60,000 bases of DNA from assembly GCA_905221605.1 (NCBI GenBank), contig CAJNDS010001502.1, positions 474,001 to 534,000 on the forward strand, written 5' to 3'. Position 1 is the stretch's first letter. Each line of letters opens with the position of its first letter. Below the pieces are notes generated by a model, which searched no databases, was not told the origin of the DNA, and worked only from the letters and a program-made list of their open reading frames with translations. The translations under genes were made by a program, and so were the position numbers. Source of the stretch: Symbiodinium natans (Eukaryota > Sar > Dinophyceae > Suessiales > Symbiodiniaceae). Below are positions 46,179-58,784 of this stretch, one piece after another.

Positions 46179-47361
46179 CATTTGGGTTTAGGGCCCAGGC
46201 AATTTGTGTGGCATAGGGCGCGGCACTGCGCAAAGATCCAGGACTGTTGGCTGCCGAACCAAAGACTCTTCGCATCCCCGTACAGGGCGGTCCTTGAGAG
46301 CTTTTGTTGACAACCCATCGCCTCAGCTCGTAGAGCTCTTGCACAACGGAGTCGACGAAAAGCAACGGTGCTGACATGTGCTGACCAAAAGTGCCTCCAT
46401 CCTTAAAGCACTAAAATACTAGGCAGAAATTGCCAACCTCTTTTGTTAGCTAGGGGAAACGCGGCCAACGAACCGCCAGCATGGTGCACCCAGTAAAGCG
46501 TAAACTGGACGAGCCGCTGGTGAGAAGCAGCCTTCGGGTCGGCGGCATAGGGCAGCTTGACCCACTGGACAACCTGAGCGATGGGAGTGCAAGCTGACTC
46601 CTCGACCCCGCTTGGGCCCCAGGATCTGAACCCGCAAGGGCCCCGAAGAAAGACGGACTTTGAGGCTACCTGGGACTGCTGGTAGGATCGTCATGTAGGC
46701 GTTGGAGGGCCTAACATCCAGCCCGAAGGGCCCTAACCCCAAAAATGCATGCTGTCACGCGCCATAGATAAGGTAAAGGAGTTGGCATCTCGGGGCTGGG
46801 GGGGCGGGGGTTGAGGGAAACGGTGGAGGAGATCATGTGTGCTATCTGAGACACAGGGAAGTTTGTCGGCCTACTTTGAAACAGCTGAAGGCTCTACGTC
46901 CGACCGGTGCTGCAGCTCAGCAGCACTACCAAGATGCAGGCAGCCACCGCTGAACGCATTCGAGCTCAGGCTTGCCCATGTGGTGCTTATTCGCAGCTAC
47001 CCATCTTGTCAGCCGTGGTAGGTACAGTATTGTTCATGTGCGTCACTGGGTTTACGATGAAGAGAAGATCTCCTACAGCACTGTAGCAAGTCCTTGCAAC
47101 AGCATCGGTTGCAGTAGCCAGGAACGCAGTTCCAGTGATAACGGCAAAGGCTAACATATTGACGTGACTGTTGTATGCCTGGCATCTGCTGCAGCACTGG
47201 CTCAAGATCTGTCCACAGCCGACATGCCAAACAAATTCCAACACAGCGGATGCTACTGTAGTGTCTCATGCCACTCCCAGCTGCAGGGGCGAACATAGCT
47301 GCTACTTGCGCTGGGGCCCTGACTGCTGCTTCAGAAATTACGCACTTGCATAGAGACTCAC

Positions 47362-47460
47362 TTGGCCGCCAGCGGGGCACCAACCACAATTGCAGCATCC
47401 ATTGCGCGAGACGTTTCAGCTATGAGGTGTGGAACTGGACTGGTGTCAGAAACGCCCCCA
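47362..47460 (-). CDS. Candidate exon, unknown protein
   Basis: An open frame ends at a strong donor (GCC AA|GTGAGT) and reads VSDTSPVPHLIAETSRAM followed by AAIVVGAPLAAK. The start is uncertain: acceptors after CATAG (47419) or CCAG are possible, and the frame stays open further upstream. A possible next exon near 47.3 kb reads APAQVAAMFAPA. No family is recognised. Confidence 0.3.
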
Positions 47461-48138
47461 ACTTGCATAACTTTAAACTTTGGGTCCCGCGCGCTCACGC
47501 ATGCGCGCGACTGCGCTGTGCCTCTCTGAGTTTCCACCCCGGCGCGAGGGCCTCAGCATCCCTAAACCCTAGACCCTGAACCCTAAACCCTCGACCCTAT
47601 GGTCGGAGTTTATCGTTTTTGGCTTGAGGGTGCTTTAGGGGTCTTTTGGGCTCTTCCCGGTGGGCTTCATGTGTTCGATGGCCTTGGGAACGGAAAGTCA
47701 ATGGTATCTTACTGAGGTATCCGTTTGATGAGGAGCTGTGCTTCTGGCGTTGCCTCGGATTTGGGGCTTTTGGGCTGGTCGACCCTCAGCCAAACGAGAT
47801 AACAAGCGCTCACACGCCCTGATGCTCGGATGGCATGTGTGCATTCTTCACCTTGGGCACGCGCCATGGTGGAGCCATGCACATGGCCATGACCTCTCGG
47901 GGTCGTCTCTGCAGCTTGGGGTTGAGGACTAGAAATGGGGGGCTACATGTGAGCATGGGGTCCTGCGTACAAAGCACGGGGCCTCTCTCAACCTATCCTT
48001 GCATTAAGATCCAGTCAGACCACAGCCCCTCCTATGAAACGACAGTTACAATCTTTTTTTTTGAAGCATGGACTGAGGCCGGTGCCGGCACACCGAAAGA
48101 TGTACACTTCTCTCCAAGACGCGTGCTTGGACAAACCT

Positions 48139-48482
48139 ACCCTAAACCCTAAACCCTAAACCCTAAACCCTAAACCCTAAACCCTATAAACCCTAAACCC
48201 TAAACCCAAAGCCTGTATCTTCAAATGTGGCACTCTCCCTGCGAGGCCCGGCCTTTAGCTCCGGCAGGGCTGATGGCAACTAGAACTACCCTGCAAGCCA
48301 GCAGAGAGTCACAGCAGCATCAGCCCTAAGCCCTTTTGCATCCAGGCCTCTTCGAATACAGCCCTAAAGCCCTAAAGCCCTAAAGCCCTAAGCCCTAAGC
48401 CCTAAGCCCTAAAGCCCTAAAGCCCTAAAGCCCTAAAGCCCTAAGCCCTAAGCCCTAAGCCCTAACCCCTAACCCTAAACCC
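48139..48482 (-). repeat. CCCTAAA array and CCCTAAAG/CCCTAAG variant array
   Basis: Ten standard units at 48139-48211; then at 48359-48482 a block of GCCCTAAA and GCCCTAA units in alternating sub-blocks before returning to CCCTAAA. Confidence 0.95.
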
Positions 48483-49075
48483 TAGTCATGTTGCACACTC
48501 TTCGTGGCAATCCCTCTTGGGCTCGGTCGGGTCTGGAGGAAAGAGTAGAGCGCAGGCCCAGGCTCACATCTAGTAAGCGGAAGAGTAAACGAAGATCGGA
48601 CGCCTAGACAGCGGGCACAGGGTCCTTGTGTAGAGACATCCCAAGCTCTGACATGCGACTCCCGAAGACTTTGCAACCATTGTTTAGGGATTAGGGTTTA
48701 GGGTTTAGGGCTTCGACTCTTGCACTTGCTCAAGCTTGGTTTAGGATTTTGAGTCTCGGGTTGGTCTTACTCAAAACATCGACACGTTGACACAACAACC
48801 CCGCCATCGCTCCAAAGTGATAGCGCTGGTCTGTGCGAGGGCTTGGTCAGACCCCTTTTGGTCCACTCGGTCGCGAGGGCTCATCTGTACCAACATGTCA
48901 TGTCTTGCCCACCTTCTTAGGGGTTTAGGGTTTAGGGTTTAGGGTTTGGGTCGACATGGAGTTTCTGGAGTTGAGAAGGGCTTCAGGCGAAGATCGGTAC
49001 TTTTTCGCAGCCTGACAAGTCAATGGCAAGGCCAGCTTTGCAGCCTTCCCCACACGGTTGTCGCAGACTCTGAGG

Positions 49076-49230
49076 GTTTAGGGTTTAGGGGTTTAGGGTT
49101 TGGGGTTTAGGGGTTTAGGGGTTTAGGGGTTTAGGGGTTTAGGGTTTAGGGGTTTAGGGGTTTAGGGGTTTAGGGTTTAGGGTTTAGGGTTTAGGGTTTA
49201 GGGGTGTTTAGGGGTTTAGGGTTTAGGGTT
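49076..49230 (+). repeat. TTTAGGGG/TTTAGGG mixed array
   Basis: Eight-base TTTAGGGG units mixed with seven-base TTTAGGG units. Confidence 0.95.
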
Positions 49231-49447
49231 GTGCAACTCTGCTCCTTCTTACTTGGGCCTCGCCCATCACCCCTCCAAGGGTGCTGTCGGAGTCTCTGCC
49301 ATGGCTCTGGACATTCTGGGGCGCCGGTGCCGCGGACGAAGTCCGCGGCCGCGCGCGCCAGCGCGCGATGGGCCTGGTCGGAATTGGGTCAGGGCTGGAC
49401 ATGGAACCCAAGGCTTGATGCAGGCTTGGTTTTAAGTGTCTGTCACA

Positions 49448-49539
49448 CATGGGGGTTTCCGAAAATAGGGGTACCCTAAAGCAATCCTACGATTCGGGGG
49501 TCTATATTAGGGTCCCTTACTTTCGTAAACCCCCAAATA
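49448..49539. mobile_element. Family 1 inverted-repeat element
   Basis: Begins TGGGGGTTTCCGAAAATAGG and ends ACTTTCGTAAACCCCCAAAT; it is among the best conserved copies in the window. Confidence 0.7.
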
Positions 49540-49904
49540 TGGATCTTGTTTGCCATTGCGGGGGTTGGACGTTTAGTTCGGACCTGCGGGAGCATACCGA
49601 GAACGCCACATGGCTTTGCTATTCTCGTCTAAGATCTTCCAAGCCTAGCCATACGGAGCACCAGCTTTTACACATGGGGGGGGGTGGCCTAGAAAGCACC
49701 GAATTCTTCTTGGGGCACCAGGTGCTGAGTTCGCAAGCGGTTTTACAGGTTGGCCTTAGACATCGAACTGCAGAGCTTGTGCGAATGTATGTGCGACATC
49801 ACAACATGAGGCCCCAAACTCACGCATTCCTATACTCCCATGTGGCCTCCCCGGGCGCATGGGGGAGTAGAGGTTTTCAACATACCCACGGATTCCTGTG
49901 CCAG

Positions 49905-50789
49905 AGCCCCCTATCTCTGCGTACCTCCGCCGGTTCGAAAGGTCCGGCAGCTGGAATCAGAAGTATCCGCAGCAGCTGCATGATGACAAGCGGGGCCTCT
50001 GGCGCATGCAGAAGAAGCCTATTGTCCGAGAGCGCATGCTCAGTAAGCACTTCCCGTCATCTCAACTCCGTGCCCCCTCTAGGCATCCCGAAAGATCCCG
50101 CCGCTAGCCTGTGTTCCTCTCTCAGAACAACGACCGAGTGAACTCCTAAATGCCTACTATGTTGCCAAGGGCTGAGGCTGCAACCCACAACGGCGCATCG
50201 ACAAAGTTCCCATGACCTTGCCAGCACGCACGAGGCGGTGCAAAAGAGCACTGAAGGGTCGTGCCAGAAATTCTCACGAAAAGCATGAAGGGAATAACGT
50301 CTCGACTAACCGCCGCTTCTGCATCCTCCTCACTGAGCGAACTGCGGGCGCATCTACCGTTTGGGTTCCTCTACCGAAAGCTGCAAGGAAATTTCACGCT
50401 CAGCCAAGGCACTAATGCCCAGGAAGTGCCAAGCTCCAACCCATGGGCGCGCTGCCTGGGTCGTATATCCTCCCCCAAACAGAAACTAGTTGGTTGAGCT
50501 TGGGTATAGAAAGTGCGGAAAACCCTAAACCAAAACCCTGCAAGGCTGCAGCCTGGGACTCATCTGGCTTCGACACTTTCAGCACCTGACTCCTGGGCTT
50601 AACTTCATTGCACTGGAAGTTCGAGCCCTGCGAAAGAAGAAGGGAGTTCCCCTTGCAGCTGGACATGCAGCTCTACATGGGCAGGGGCTGCTAGTTGCAC
50701 CCGGGCTGCACCAGATTCGGTATGCCAGCATATTCATCGCCGACGACGGAAAATACCTGACGGGCAATGCCGCGGCTAGGCATGCATAG
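49905..50789 (+). CDS. Unknown protein on the plus strand, three exons
   Basis: Exon 49905-50042 (YLRRFERSGSWNQKYPQQLH, then HDDKRGLWRMQKKPIVRERM in part, GT donor GTAAGC) joins in phase with 50268-50408 (ILTKSMKGITSRLTAAS to GFLYRKLQGNFTL, GC donor). A terminal exon 50583-50789 follows a good acceptor (ACACTTTCAG) and reads LNFIALEVRALRKKKGVPLA to YASIFIADDGKYLTGN, then TAG. The last joint is not phase-matched, so a small exon is probably missing between. The basic, tryptophan-rich first exon has no match I know; it might be an organellar or RNA-associated protein. It is oriented opposite to all other recognised genes. Confidence 0.4.
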
Positions 50790-51171
50790 TCATTTCCCAG
50801 CAACCAACATGCACAGCCAGCACGAGCCATCTGGCTTCATTACAGACGGACCCATGACTCCTTCAAGTCTAACCGCGCTGCGAGGCTTCACCAGACCGCC
50901 TAGCTAAACAAAATCTGGCAACTGCCAGGTCGAAATACTAGTGGCGCCGTGGTGCTGGCTGCTGCAACTTCGGCATCTCCGAGCTGAGTGCCGGGTCGTG
51001 GAGCACCTCGACGCGACTGTGGCTTGCTCTCGGAAGTTGGTTCGTGTGCAACAGACGCCAGTACTTAACAGATACCGTGCTGGTGACGTATCTTCGAAGT
51101 GTAGCACAACACTTCCCGCCGATTTCTTGGTGCAAAGGACGTGTTTCTGCAAGCACCTCGACATCTGACAA

Positions 51172-51281
51172 CATTTGGGGGTTTACGAATACAGGGGGCC
51201 CCCAAAATAGCTCCCCAAATAGTAGGATCCCCTTTTAGAAAGGACACCATTCAGGTACCCCTAATTTCGGAACCCCCAATT
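51172..51281. mobile_element. Family 1 inverted-repeat element
   Basis: Begins TTTGGGGGTTTACGAATACA and ends CTAATTTCGGAACCCCCAAT. A degenerate copy starts near 52288 (GGTTTCCGAAATGAGGGG), and another degenerate one lies at about 27566-27652. Confidence 0.65.
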
Positions 51282-51499
51282 GAGCCAAGCAGCCAACCCT
51301 TTGAATAGGGCCGGCTCAGCGTGGGCTGCCAGGATGGCCGTGGGGCCACCGTAGCCTGGATGTCTGAGGGCCGAGAGTTTCGGTCTCTCTGCTCAGTGCA
51401 ATAAGAGGCATGGGCCCAAAGAGCAGGGTCAGGGGGAGGGGTTGAGCTTGATGTGAGTTCGATGCGCTCATCTCATGTTCATGACCTCCGGCTTGCACC

Positions 51500-51660
51500 G
51501 GGCAACTGTGTCCGCCGACGAAGAGCTGCTCCGGGTTGCCCCCGTAACGCTGCGCCTCGCCCGGTGCCTGCAGCGCTCGGGCCACCTGCCGGCGTTGCGG
51601 GGTGTCGATGCTCGTGACTCGGGTTCGGGCCAGGTGAAGCAAACAGCTGACAGCCTTGCC
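51500..51660 (-). CDS. Weak candidate exon
   Basis: The minus-strand frame reads LARTRVTSIDTPQRRQVARA, then QRYGGNPEQLFVGG. The composition is protein-like, but no family or clear joint was found. The plus strand of the same stretch also has an open frame with a GT donor at its end, so the coding strand is uncertain. Confidence 0.2.
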
Positions 51661-52418
51661 ACACCCTGCTACGCCCTGCCTGCACAAGCTCCTGAGCACG
51701 AAATCGCACGCCAAGCTGGCCGCGGGTCCTTGCATGAAAACTACCCACGCAAATACCAAAATGGAACGAAACGAGGAGGTCCTTTCCTTCTGCTAAAGGC
51801 CCGCCGTACGGCTAAGGCAGACACTGCAACTTGCAGGACCTCGCCAAAGCTGCAGGCCGAGCATCAAGCTGAAGGGTCGAGGATTTGCGGGGTCCCCGGT
51901 TGAGGCCGACCCGTCCTGACAAAGAGCTCACTGAAATCTCGGAAACGCAGAATCTCGCAGCTCAGATCCTGATGCTCCACAGCGACGACAATCCTTAGCT
52001 CGTCTGCAGCCAAACATGCTACATCCGATTGGATGTGGCCACCATACTGGCTCGCCGCAAGCCAGTACTAGCTCAATGCAGACCCAAAGCCTCTCTGTTT
52101 AGCTGAGGGTCAGCCCATGGCTTGCAATCTGCCTGCGCGCCCAATGGCCATGGCCGGTGGCACTGCTTCTTCAACCCAATGCTTCCACAAAGCCGGCCTG
52201 AGGAAGTAGGTGCCCATGTCCATGTTGCCTGCAGGTTCCGGAGCTGAGACAAAAACCCTCCACTCATTCCATGGCTGTGGGCAGATGGTTTCCGAAATGA
52301 GGGGTGCCATATTGGGGTCCATTTTATACGGGAATCCCACTATTTGGGGGTTTTATCTTAGGGTCCATGACATAAAGCCTCCCAGCCCAGCTCACTACAT
52401 CCTGGTCCCTAGAGTCCT

Positions 52419-52555
52419 ACTTGGAGGTTCAGGGTATCCCCGTATTAACCCAATACGATCTGTACTTATAAACCAATTATAAGCATATTAGGGCACTTAT
52501 GGGGCTTATAAGTGGGTTATATGTACAGTCAAAATTGGTTAAAAAGCACCCTGAA
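52419..52555. mobile_element. Family 2 inverted-repeat element
   Basis: Closely matches the 9.9-kb copy internally (AACCCAATAC, CTGTACTTATA, GGGCACTTATGGGGCTTATA). The left end is intact; the right end lacks the last CTCCAAGT. Partial copies lie at 6111-6150 and 41674-41767, and the window ends inside another similar start (GGAGGTTCCTTCTTG). Confidence 0.65.
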
Positions 52556-54836
52556 CCAAGCATGACTCATGCAGTCAAGCGCCTCCCTGACCATGTGAGT
52601 AGACTAGAATCGGGAAGTTCTCGGACAGAGGAGCAGCGTCCTCACGACAGCTACAGCTGTGACCACGGCAAAGAATAGAAGAACAGCCGCCAGCAAGCCA
52701 ATTCGGCGGCAGAAGCTCTAACTCAGTGCCGTGGTGGTCGTGGTGTTCGCAGTCGCAGTGTTGGGGGTGGTATTCAGCAGCAAAGAAGTCATAGCGGACT
52801 GCAGCCCTAAACCCTAAACCCTAAACCCAGTTCACCGGAGCTCCTCCCAGCAGCCTGACGAGGCGTACCCCAGGTGCTCGAGGAGGAACCCGGGGAAGAA
52901 CACCAATCCGGCCATGGCATCCTTCTTAGGGTTTAGCGTTTAGGGGTTTTAGGTTTTAGGGCAGCAGTCAGATAACTGGGCTTGCATCAAGTTTGGATAA
53001 CTCAGTGCATGAGTTGCTTTTCAGGGTCGCAGGCACTTATTCTCAGGACATAAGAAGGTTTCAGAACACAGTCGTCAACTCAAAGGGGCTTGATTTAGCT
53101 GGGGCGGCACCAACACCCTGGGGGCACCAACAAGGAACCCTGCGCTGAATCTGCAACTTGGCCGCTGAAGTTGCGCGGCCTTCAGAAAGGTACGGGGCCT
53201 CCTTGCCGCCGCGTTGTGCTGGGTACCTGGGCTGGCGACGGCGACTCAGCTGTGAGAGGCTTGCAGAATTTTAAACCCCTCCATGCAGCATGCAACAAAG
53301 CTCCGCTGCCCGAATACACGGGTAGTCACCGTGCAGGCCCTCAGCCGTAAGCTCCCCTAAACCCCTGGTAAAATGCTAGTGGAAACCTAAATCGTCCTGT
53401 TCCTCAAGCCGTCCTGCCGTCTTGCGGCAGCACCCGACAGCGCAGGCCAGCGAAGCGCTCCAGGGATGAGCCAACATCTTTGTAGGGTCCTCGCGCAAAG
53501 AGGTACAAACTTCGAAGTGGGAGTTGCCCAGGGTCCTCTGGGGAGGGTGGGGGACCCAAAGAGGAATGGAGTATGACGGGCAAAGGGTACCGGGTACCTT
53601 CTGAGGGGGGTTCTGAGTTGTCATGCATAAACATCTTGAGTTTGTAGGGCTTGAGCATTGTGACGGTTGCAGGGTCTCTTAGCAGGGTGGTGCCGAGCTG
53701 TTAGATGGGTGGCCTCCGAAGTCACGCAGGATTTGGCCCCCCTTGAGGCTCTGAAGGTCCAGGGTGTGGGTTGTCGAAACAACGGAACTATGGCCTAAAA
53801 CTCTCTTGAAACCCGAACCCCGACACCCTTTGTTGCAAAAACCTTTCTTGCATCCAGGTCTCTTCACACTGCCGGACAAGACTATGCAGTCTTGCAAAAA
53901 CCCTAGAACCTTTTTGCCCTAAACCCTAAACCCTAAACTAAGTGAGGGGTCGCTTCCGTCGAGCGACAGACCCCGAACGCTCGGCCGAGGGCCTTACAGC
54001 CCGAGCACCCAAACGAAAAGAGAACCGGAAAGGTGAGGGTTAAGCGTCACCGTCTGCGTAGCTTAAGTATAACCCCAAATCGTAACCCTTTGGCTTTGAG
54101 CGCCGGTTCAGGGTTTTGGGTTCAGGGTTTGGATCCCCCGCCCCGCCGGGACCCCTGGCCTTGGTGGCTGGATTCCTGGACCAGGGGCTGGGCGAGGGGG
54201 TCCAGGCAGGCCGGTTGTCCAATTTCCCGATTTTTGCGGAGCCTACAGCCCCCTGGGCCAAGGACCCCAACCGGCTGGGGCCCCACCCCAACAAGACCCT
54301 CAGTCAAGGGAGGCCGAGGTTTTTCTACCCCTGACCCCCCCCTCACCTGGGCCCCCCCGAACCCTACGGCCCCTCGACCTCGGGCCAGCGCATTTCGGCT
54401 CCCTCAAGAAATAAGGGCCTCTTTCAGCTTCCTTGACCTTCGAGTAAAGAAGGGCCTCTGCGGGCCCTGACACGCCGAAGGCCCGAAAAGGGCCGAGGCT
54501 ACCCCCAACTCCAGCTTAAACCCCAACACCGCAACGTCAAAAAACATAGAAGCAAGCATCTGTGCACAAGAATATAAATTCAATAAACCCTAAACCCTAA
54601 TAGAGTATAGTTTGGGTGGCCGGGGTGGGTTGACAGGCAACGCGAGCGCGCGGCCCGGGGTGTTTCACACCCGAGCGCGCGCCCTCCCCTGACACACCCT
54701 AAACCCTAAACCCTAAACCCCTAACCCCTAAACCCTAAACCCTAAACCCTCCCCCAGCAAACAGGTGCCTTGGAGCTCCGGCTGGCGAGGAGACCCGAAG
54801 ACCGCCACCTGGGGAAAGTTGCTCCGCAATGTCTCT

Positions 54837-55195
54837 ACCTCTTATAGGGCTTATATACGGCTACCTCTTATAGGGCTTATGGGGCTTATAGGGTTTATAT
54901 GGGGCTTATATAGGGATACCTCTTATAGGGTTTATTTAGGGTTTATATAGGGTTTATATAGGGTTTATATAGGGTTTATGTAGGGCTTATTGGGATTATA
55001 GGGCTTATAGGGCTTTTAGGGTTACTTATATTGTAGGGCTTGTTGGGCTTATAGGGCCTATAGGGCTTATAGGGCTTATAGGGTCTCTAGGGTTTATTGG
55101 GTTTATTGGGTTTGTATGGTTTACAGTTTAGAGTGTATGGTTTATAGGGTTCATCGGTTTTATAGAGTTTATAGGGTTTATAGGGCTTAGGGGTT
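54837..55195 (+). repeat. GGGYTTATA-type minisatellite
   Basis: Some 350 bases of nine-base units such as GGGCTTATA and GGGTTTATA with many single-base changes; looks like a degenerate derivative of telomere-type repeats. Confidence 0.85.
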
Positions 55196-56146
55196 AAAAG
55201 GGAGCCTTGAAGGAAGAAGCTCGGGAGTTTCTGGCAAGCGTTGGGCCTTGGGAGCTCACGAACCAGGCATCTGTCAACGTGTTGCCAGCCAAGCACTTTT
55301 TGTACCCAAACCTAAACCCTAAACCCTCTTGAGGCTCGCAATGTTGACTTCTGGTTTGCATCTACGCGCTCTCTGTTTCCCTGCACATGCCTTCCCCAAG
55401 CTTTTGCAAAAAGTCTTGCCAAGTTCCTATGCCAACCGAGTGGAAACCCTGGCTTTTACCATGTTTTCCTGAAAAGGAGGCCTGACCTAATCCCTACCGC
55501 AGAAGCGCAGGCTCCAGGGGCAGGGCCTTCGCGCCCGTGTAGAAAGCTGCTGCTGCCGCAACGAGGGTTCCTCTGGGCAGCCATGGGGGATGCAGGTGAG
55601 ATTCATGCTATCGGGCGACGAGTCCAAAGAATCACGCGTTCCTCACTGCTACGTGTCGCGACTGTCGCACACCTCAAAGGTTTTTTGGGCCTGCAGACTG
55701 AACTGCGCCCTGCGCCCACTCTGCGAGTGCGCCCCGTCGGCTGGGCTCACGCGTGCCCTTGCCTCGCAATAAGCGGGGAGCGATGAGTCAAGGCAGGTTC
55801 TGTGTATGGCACCAGAAGTCGCTGTGTAAGCAGTGTAAGCCAAGCAGGCGCACCAAGCAGGTGAGTGGCCACTGCTGCGAGGCAAGCGCTGCACGGCGCC
55901 ACGCGCGGGGCTGCGGGTGGGTCTGAGGCAGCCTCGGGGCGGCACCCAAGAGAACATGCTGGGAGGTGCCACAAAGCATTGCTCAAAGGCTCAAAGCTGT
56001 GACTCATAATGCCTCCCAGCAGTGGCGGTCGGAGGGATGGTTCTGCCAGCCAGCTCAAGCCCAAGCCAGAGCCACATATGACCCTGGGGGGGGCGGAAGC
56101 TCTTTCAGATCACTGCGGCAGAATACCTGGTGAGCCCTGATGCTTA

Positions 56147-56723
56147 AAGGGTTTAGGGTTTAGGGTTTAGGGTTTAGGGTTTAGGGTTTAGGGTTTAGGG
56201 TTTAGGGTTTAGGGTTTAGGGTTTTGCTCCAAGTGCACCAAGTTGCAGCACAAGCAGAAGCTTGGACACTCGAAAGCATTTGCGGCCACGGCTCATGGCT
56301 CTCCATAGGCCGGTCAGGAGGCTGCAGAGCTAAGGTATACCATGAGTTTAGGGTTTTAGGGTTTCGACTCTCACACTCGCACAAGGCCGGCAAGGCATCG
56401 GTTTAGGGTTTAGGGTTTAGGGTTTAGGGTTTAGGGTTTAGGGTTTAGGGTTTAGGGTTTAGGGCATGCACAGCATTCCAGTTTAGAACTGAAGGCGAAG
56501 GCAGCAACGTGAGTAAGGAAGGTCTCTCAAAGAGCGGATGTTGCAAGTAGCGATGTGCCAAACGGCTCCAGGCACTGGTCTGAGTGCATGATTCCCAGCG
56601 CGCCACATCCACAATGCGCAAGCATGACCCCACGTGAAGTTGAGAAAAGTGTACAAAGCCCTCCTCATACCCTAAACCCTAAACCCTAAACCCTAAACCC
56701 TAAACCCTAAACCCTAAACCCTA
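56147..56723. repeat. Three telomere-type arrays, the last inverted
   Basis: TTTAGGG at 56147-56224 and 56402-56464, then CCCTAAA at 56669-56723. Each has about 8-11 units. Confidence 0.95.
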
Positions 56724-58784
56724 GCGCATCGTTTTTCTTCGGCTTGGGGCCCCCCAATGGAGGAGAAACTGAAGAAAAGCGCGTCGACGCCGGCGCGTCA
56801 GGAAGGAGTCTCGCCTTTGGCTTCCCACCATCCTGGCAGAGTCCACATGTGTTTTAGGATTTTGGGTTTAGGGTTTTAGGGTTCTTTCCAGAGGTGAGGA
56901 AACCGGTTGTCGCTTGTAAGCACAAGTTGCAACAAAGAGAACGGAACGAGTCTGGCGCAGGGACTATCGGACACCAGAACTCTTGTAGCGCTCGACCCCG
57001 GCACTCTTTTCACTGTCGCCTGCGGTGAAGGCTCCAGACTTAAGAGCGGTAAAAGTTCGGAAAGTCTCAGCATTCTGGACCATCCTCGAAGTTTTTCCGC
57101 TTGGCAAGCCCACAACACAGCAAGTGTGCTGCAGAAAGGCTTCTGAAAGGCATAGGCTCGATGTGTGTTAACTCACTGACACAGAACTTATAAACAACCC
57201 TTAAAGGAACCCCAAAGACGAATAATCAGCCCCTGTACATCCTGTTCTCTTGGTACACACTCCACGTTCTCGGCAAGCCCAAGCTCATCCTGTCCCACTT
57301 TGCACCAGAGACTTAGTGGTGCAGCTCTGTTTCCACGACCCACGGGAAAATGGTCCGGACCTGAGACCGGCAGGTTTATGGTTTAGGGTTTAGGGTTTAC
57401 CGGCAGGAGCTTTTCTCTTACCCAAGCAGTCACTCACAAAGCACCTCCCGCGTGCCGCGTCCCCTGACCATTTTCGACCCAATTACGCTTGAGCAGCTGT
57501 GCAAGACCAAGAGAGTGGAGGACACACACTTCCAAATAGCTCTTTCACGATCTCTCGGTTCCATAGCTAGTTTGCAGGTACACCTAAACCCTAAACCCTA
57601 AACAGCGAAGTTGTTCTGAAATATGGCTGCAGACCTAGAATCCAAACAGGCACAAGATCCAGGCCAAGCTACGGATTTGCCGTCTCCGTAAGGGGCTGCC
57701 TGCACATGGTGGCAGCTTTATTGGGGCACGATGTCGCAAAAACCTATGCATGCACATCCATACGTCTATGGGCGCGTAAGAGGGCATTTCGTTGTGCTGC
57801 TTATGTTCATATTACAATCTGATCATTTCATGGTTTTTTATTGCTTTGCTTGCTCGTTGTTTGAAAAGTTGTCTACTTGCTTTCCGACATTTACTTACCA
57901 TGTGAAAAGTGACCCTAGCTCAAAAACACGCTAGCATGGCCCTGACATGTTGGCGCTCCAGTCACTTGTGACTCCCTGAATCCTGTGACCTGTGACTGCC
58001 TAGTTTGGGACCATTTGCCCATCATCTGTGTCCACTTCTTGCACAACTGCGTCAAAACATCGACAGGCGTGTGATTTTCAGCTCACAAACACCGGTGATC
58101 TGTGGCTGCTCCTCCGGCTTCCCTCCTATAGGGTTTAGGGTTTATAAACAGCGGGAGTATGACAGGGTATGGAGGGGTGCGCATCAAGTCACACCACAAG
58201 AACCACTTCGCGCGCACAACTGGCGGGGTTACGCAAGAACCACGCCCTGGACCGACTTAACACACACTGCAAAACCACATGTATGTTGACCGCACAAGCA
58301 TCGGACCACGTCTCCTCTGACTCTACACACACGAAAACCACATCCTTGACCGCAGGGCCGTCATTTGCATCCCCGCTCAGTGACTTGACTCCGGCAGGGG
58401 GTGTGGGAGGGTGTCTTTAACAAGTCCTCACCTACTCACACAGGAGAACCACTTTTCTGAGTGACTCCACACGAACGCACGGTGCGCATCCCACACCGCG
58501 GGCACTGCGTCATGCAGGGTTCTGAACGCACCCCCCCCCCAGGCCTGTGCCAAGCCTCGCAGGTCCAGGGCCCTCAGCGTAGTACCACACGGCCCGGCCG
58601 CCAAGGCCTGTGCAAGCTATGCCTCAAGAGGCTTGAAGGCTCAACAGGCTAGGCACCTTGGGGATTTTCGGGATTTCCGATGTGCTTGTTCATGGGTATG
58701 TGGCCGCAGCTGTGGCTGGGCGTCAATTTTCAGCACAGGCATGTTGGCACGGAAGCACCTCCCTACCAAGGTGCATCTGACTTT

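Larger units (their letters stand above)
43500..47300. other. No gene recognised
   Basis: Repeats, family 1 elements at 45.8 and 46.1 kb and short telomere arrays. The N-terminal exons of the channel, if it is longer, should lie here, but none was recognised. Confidence 0.4.
51900..58700. other. No gene recognised
   Basis: Telomere-type arrays, the GGGYTTATA minisatellite, one family 2 element and unplaced open frames of 60-145 codons on both strands. None has a recognisable motif. Confidence 0.45.
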
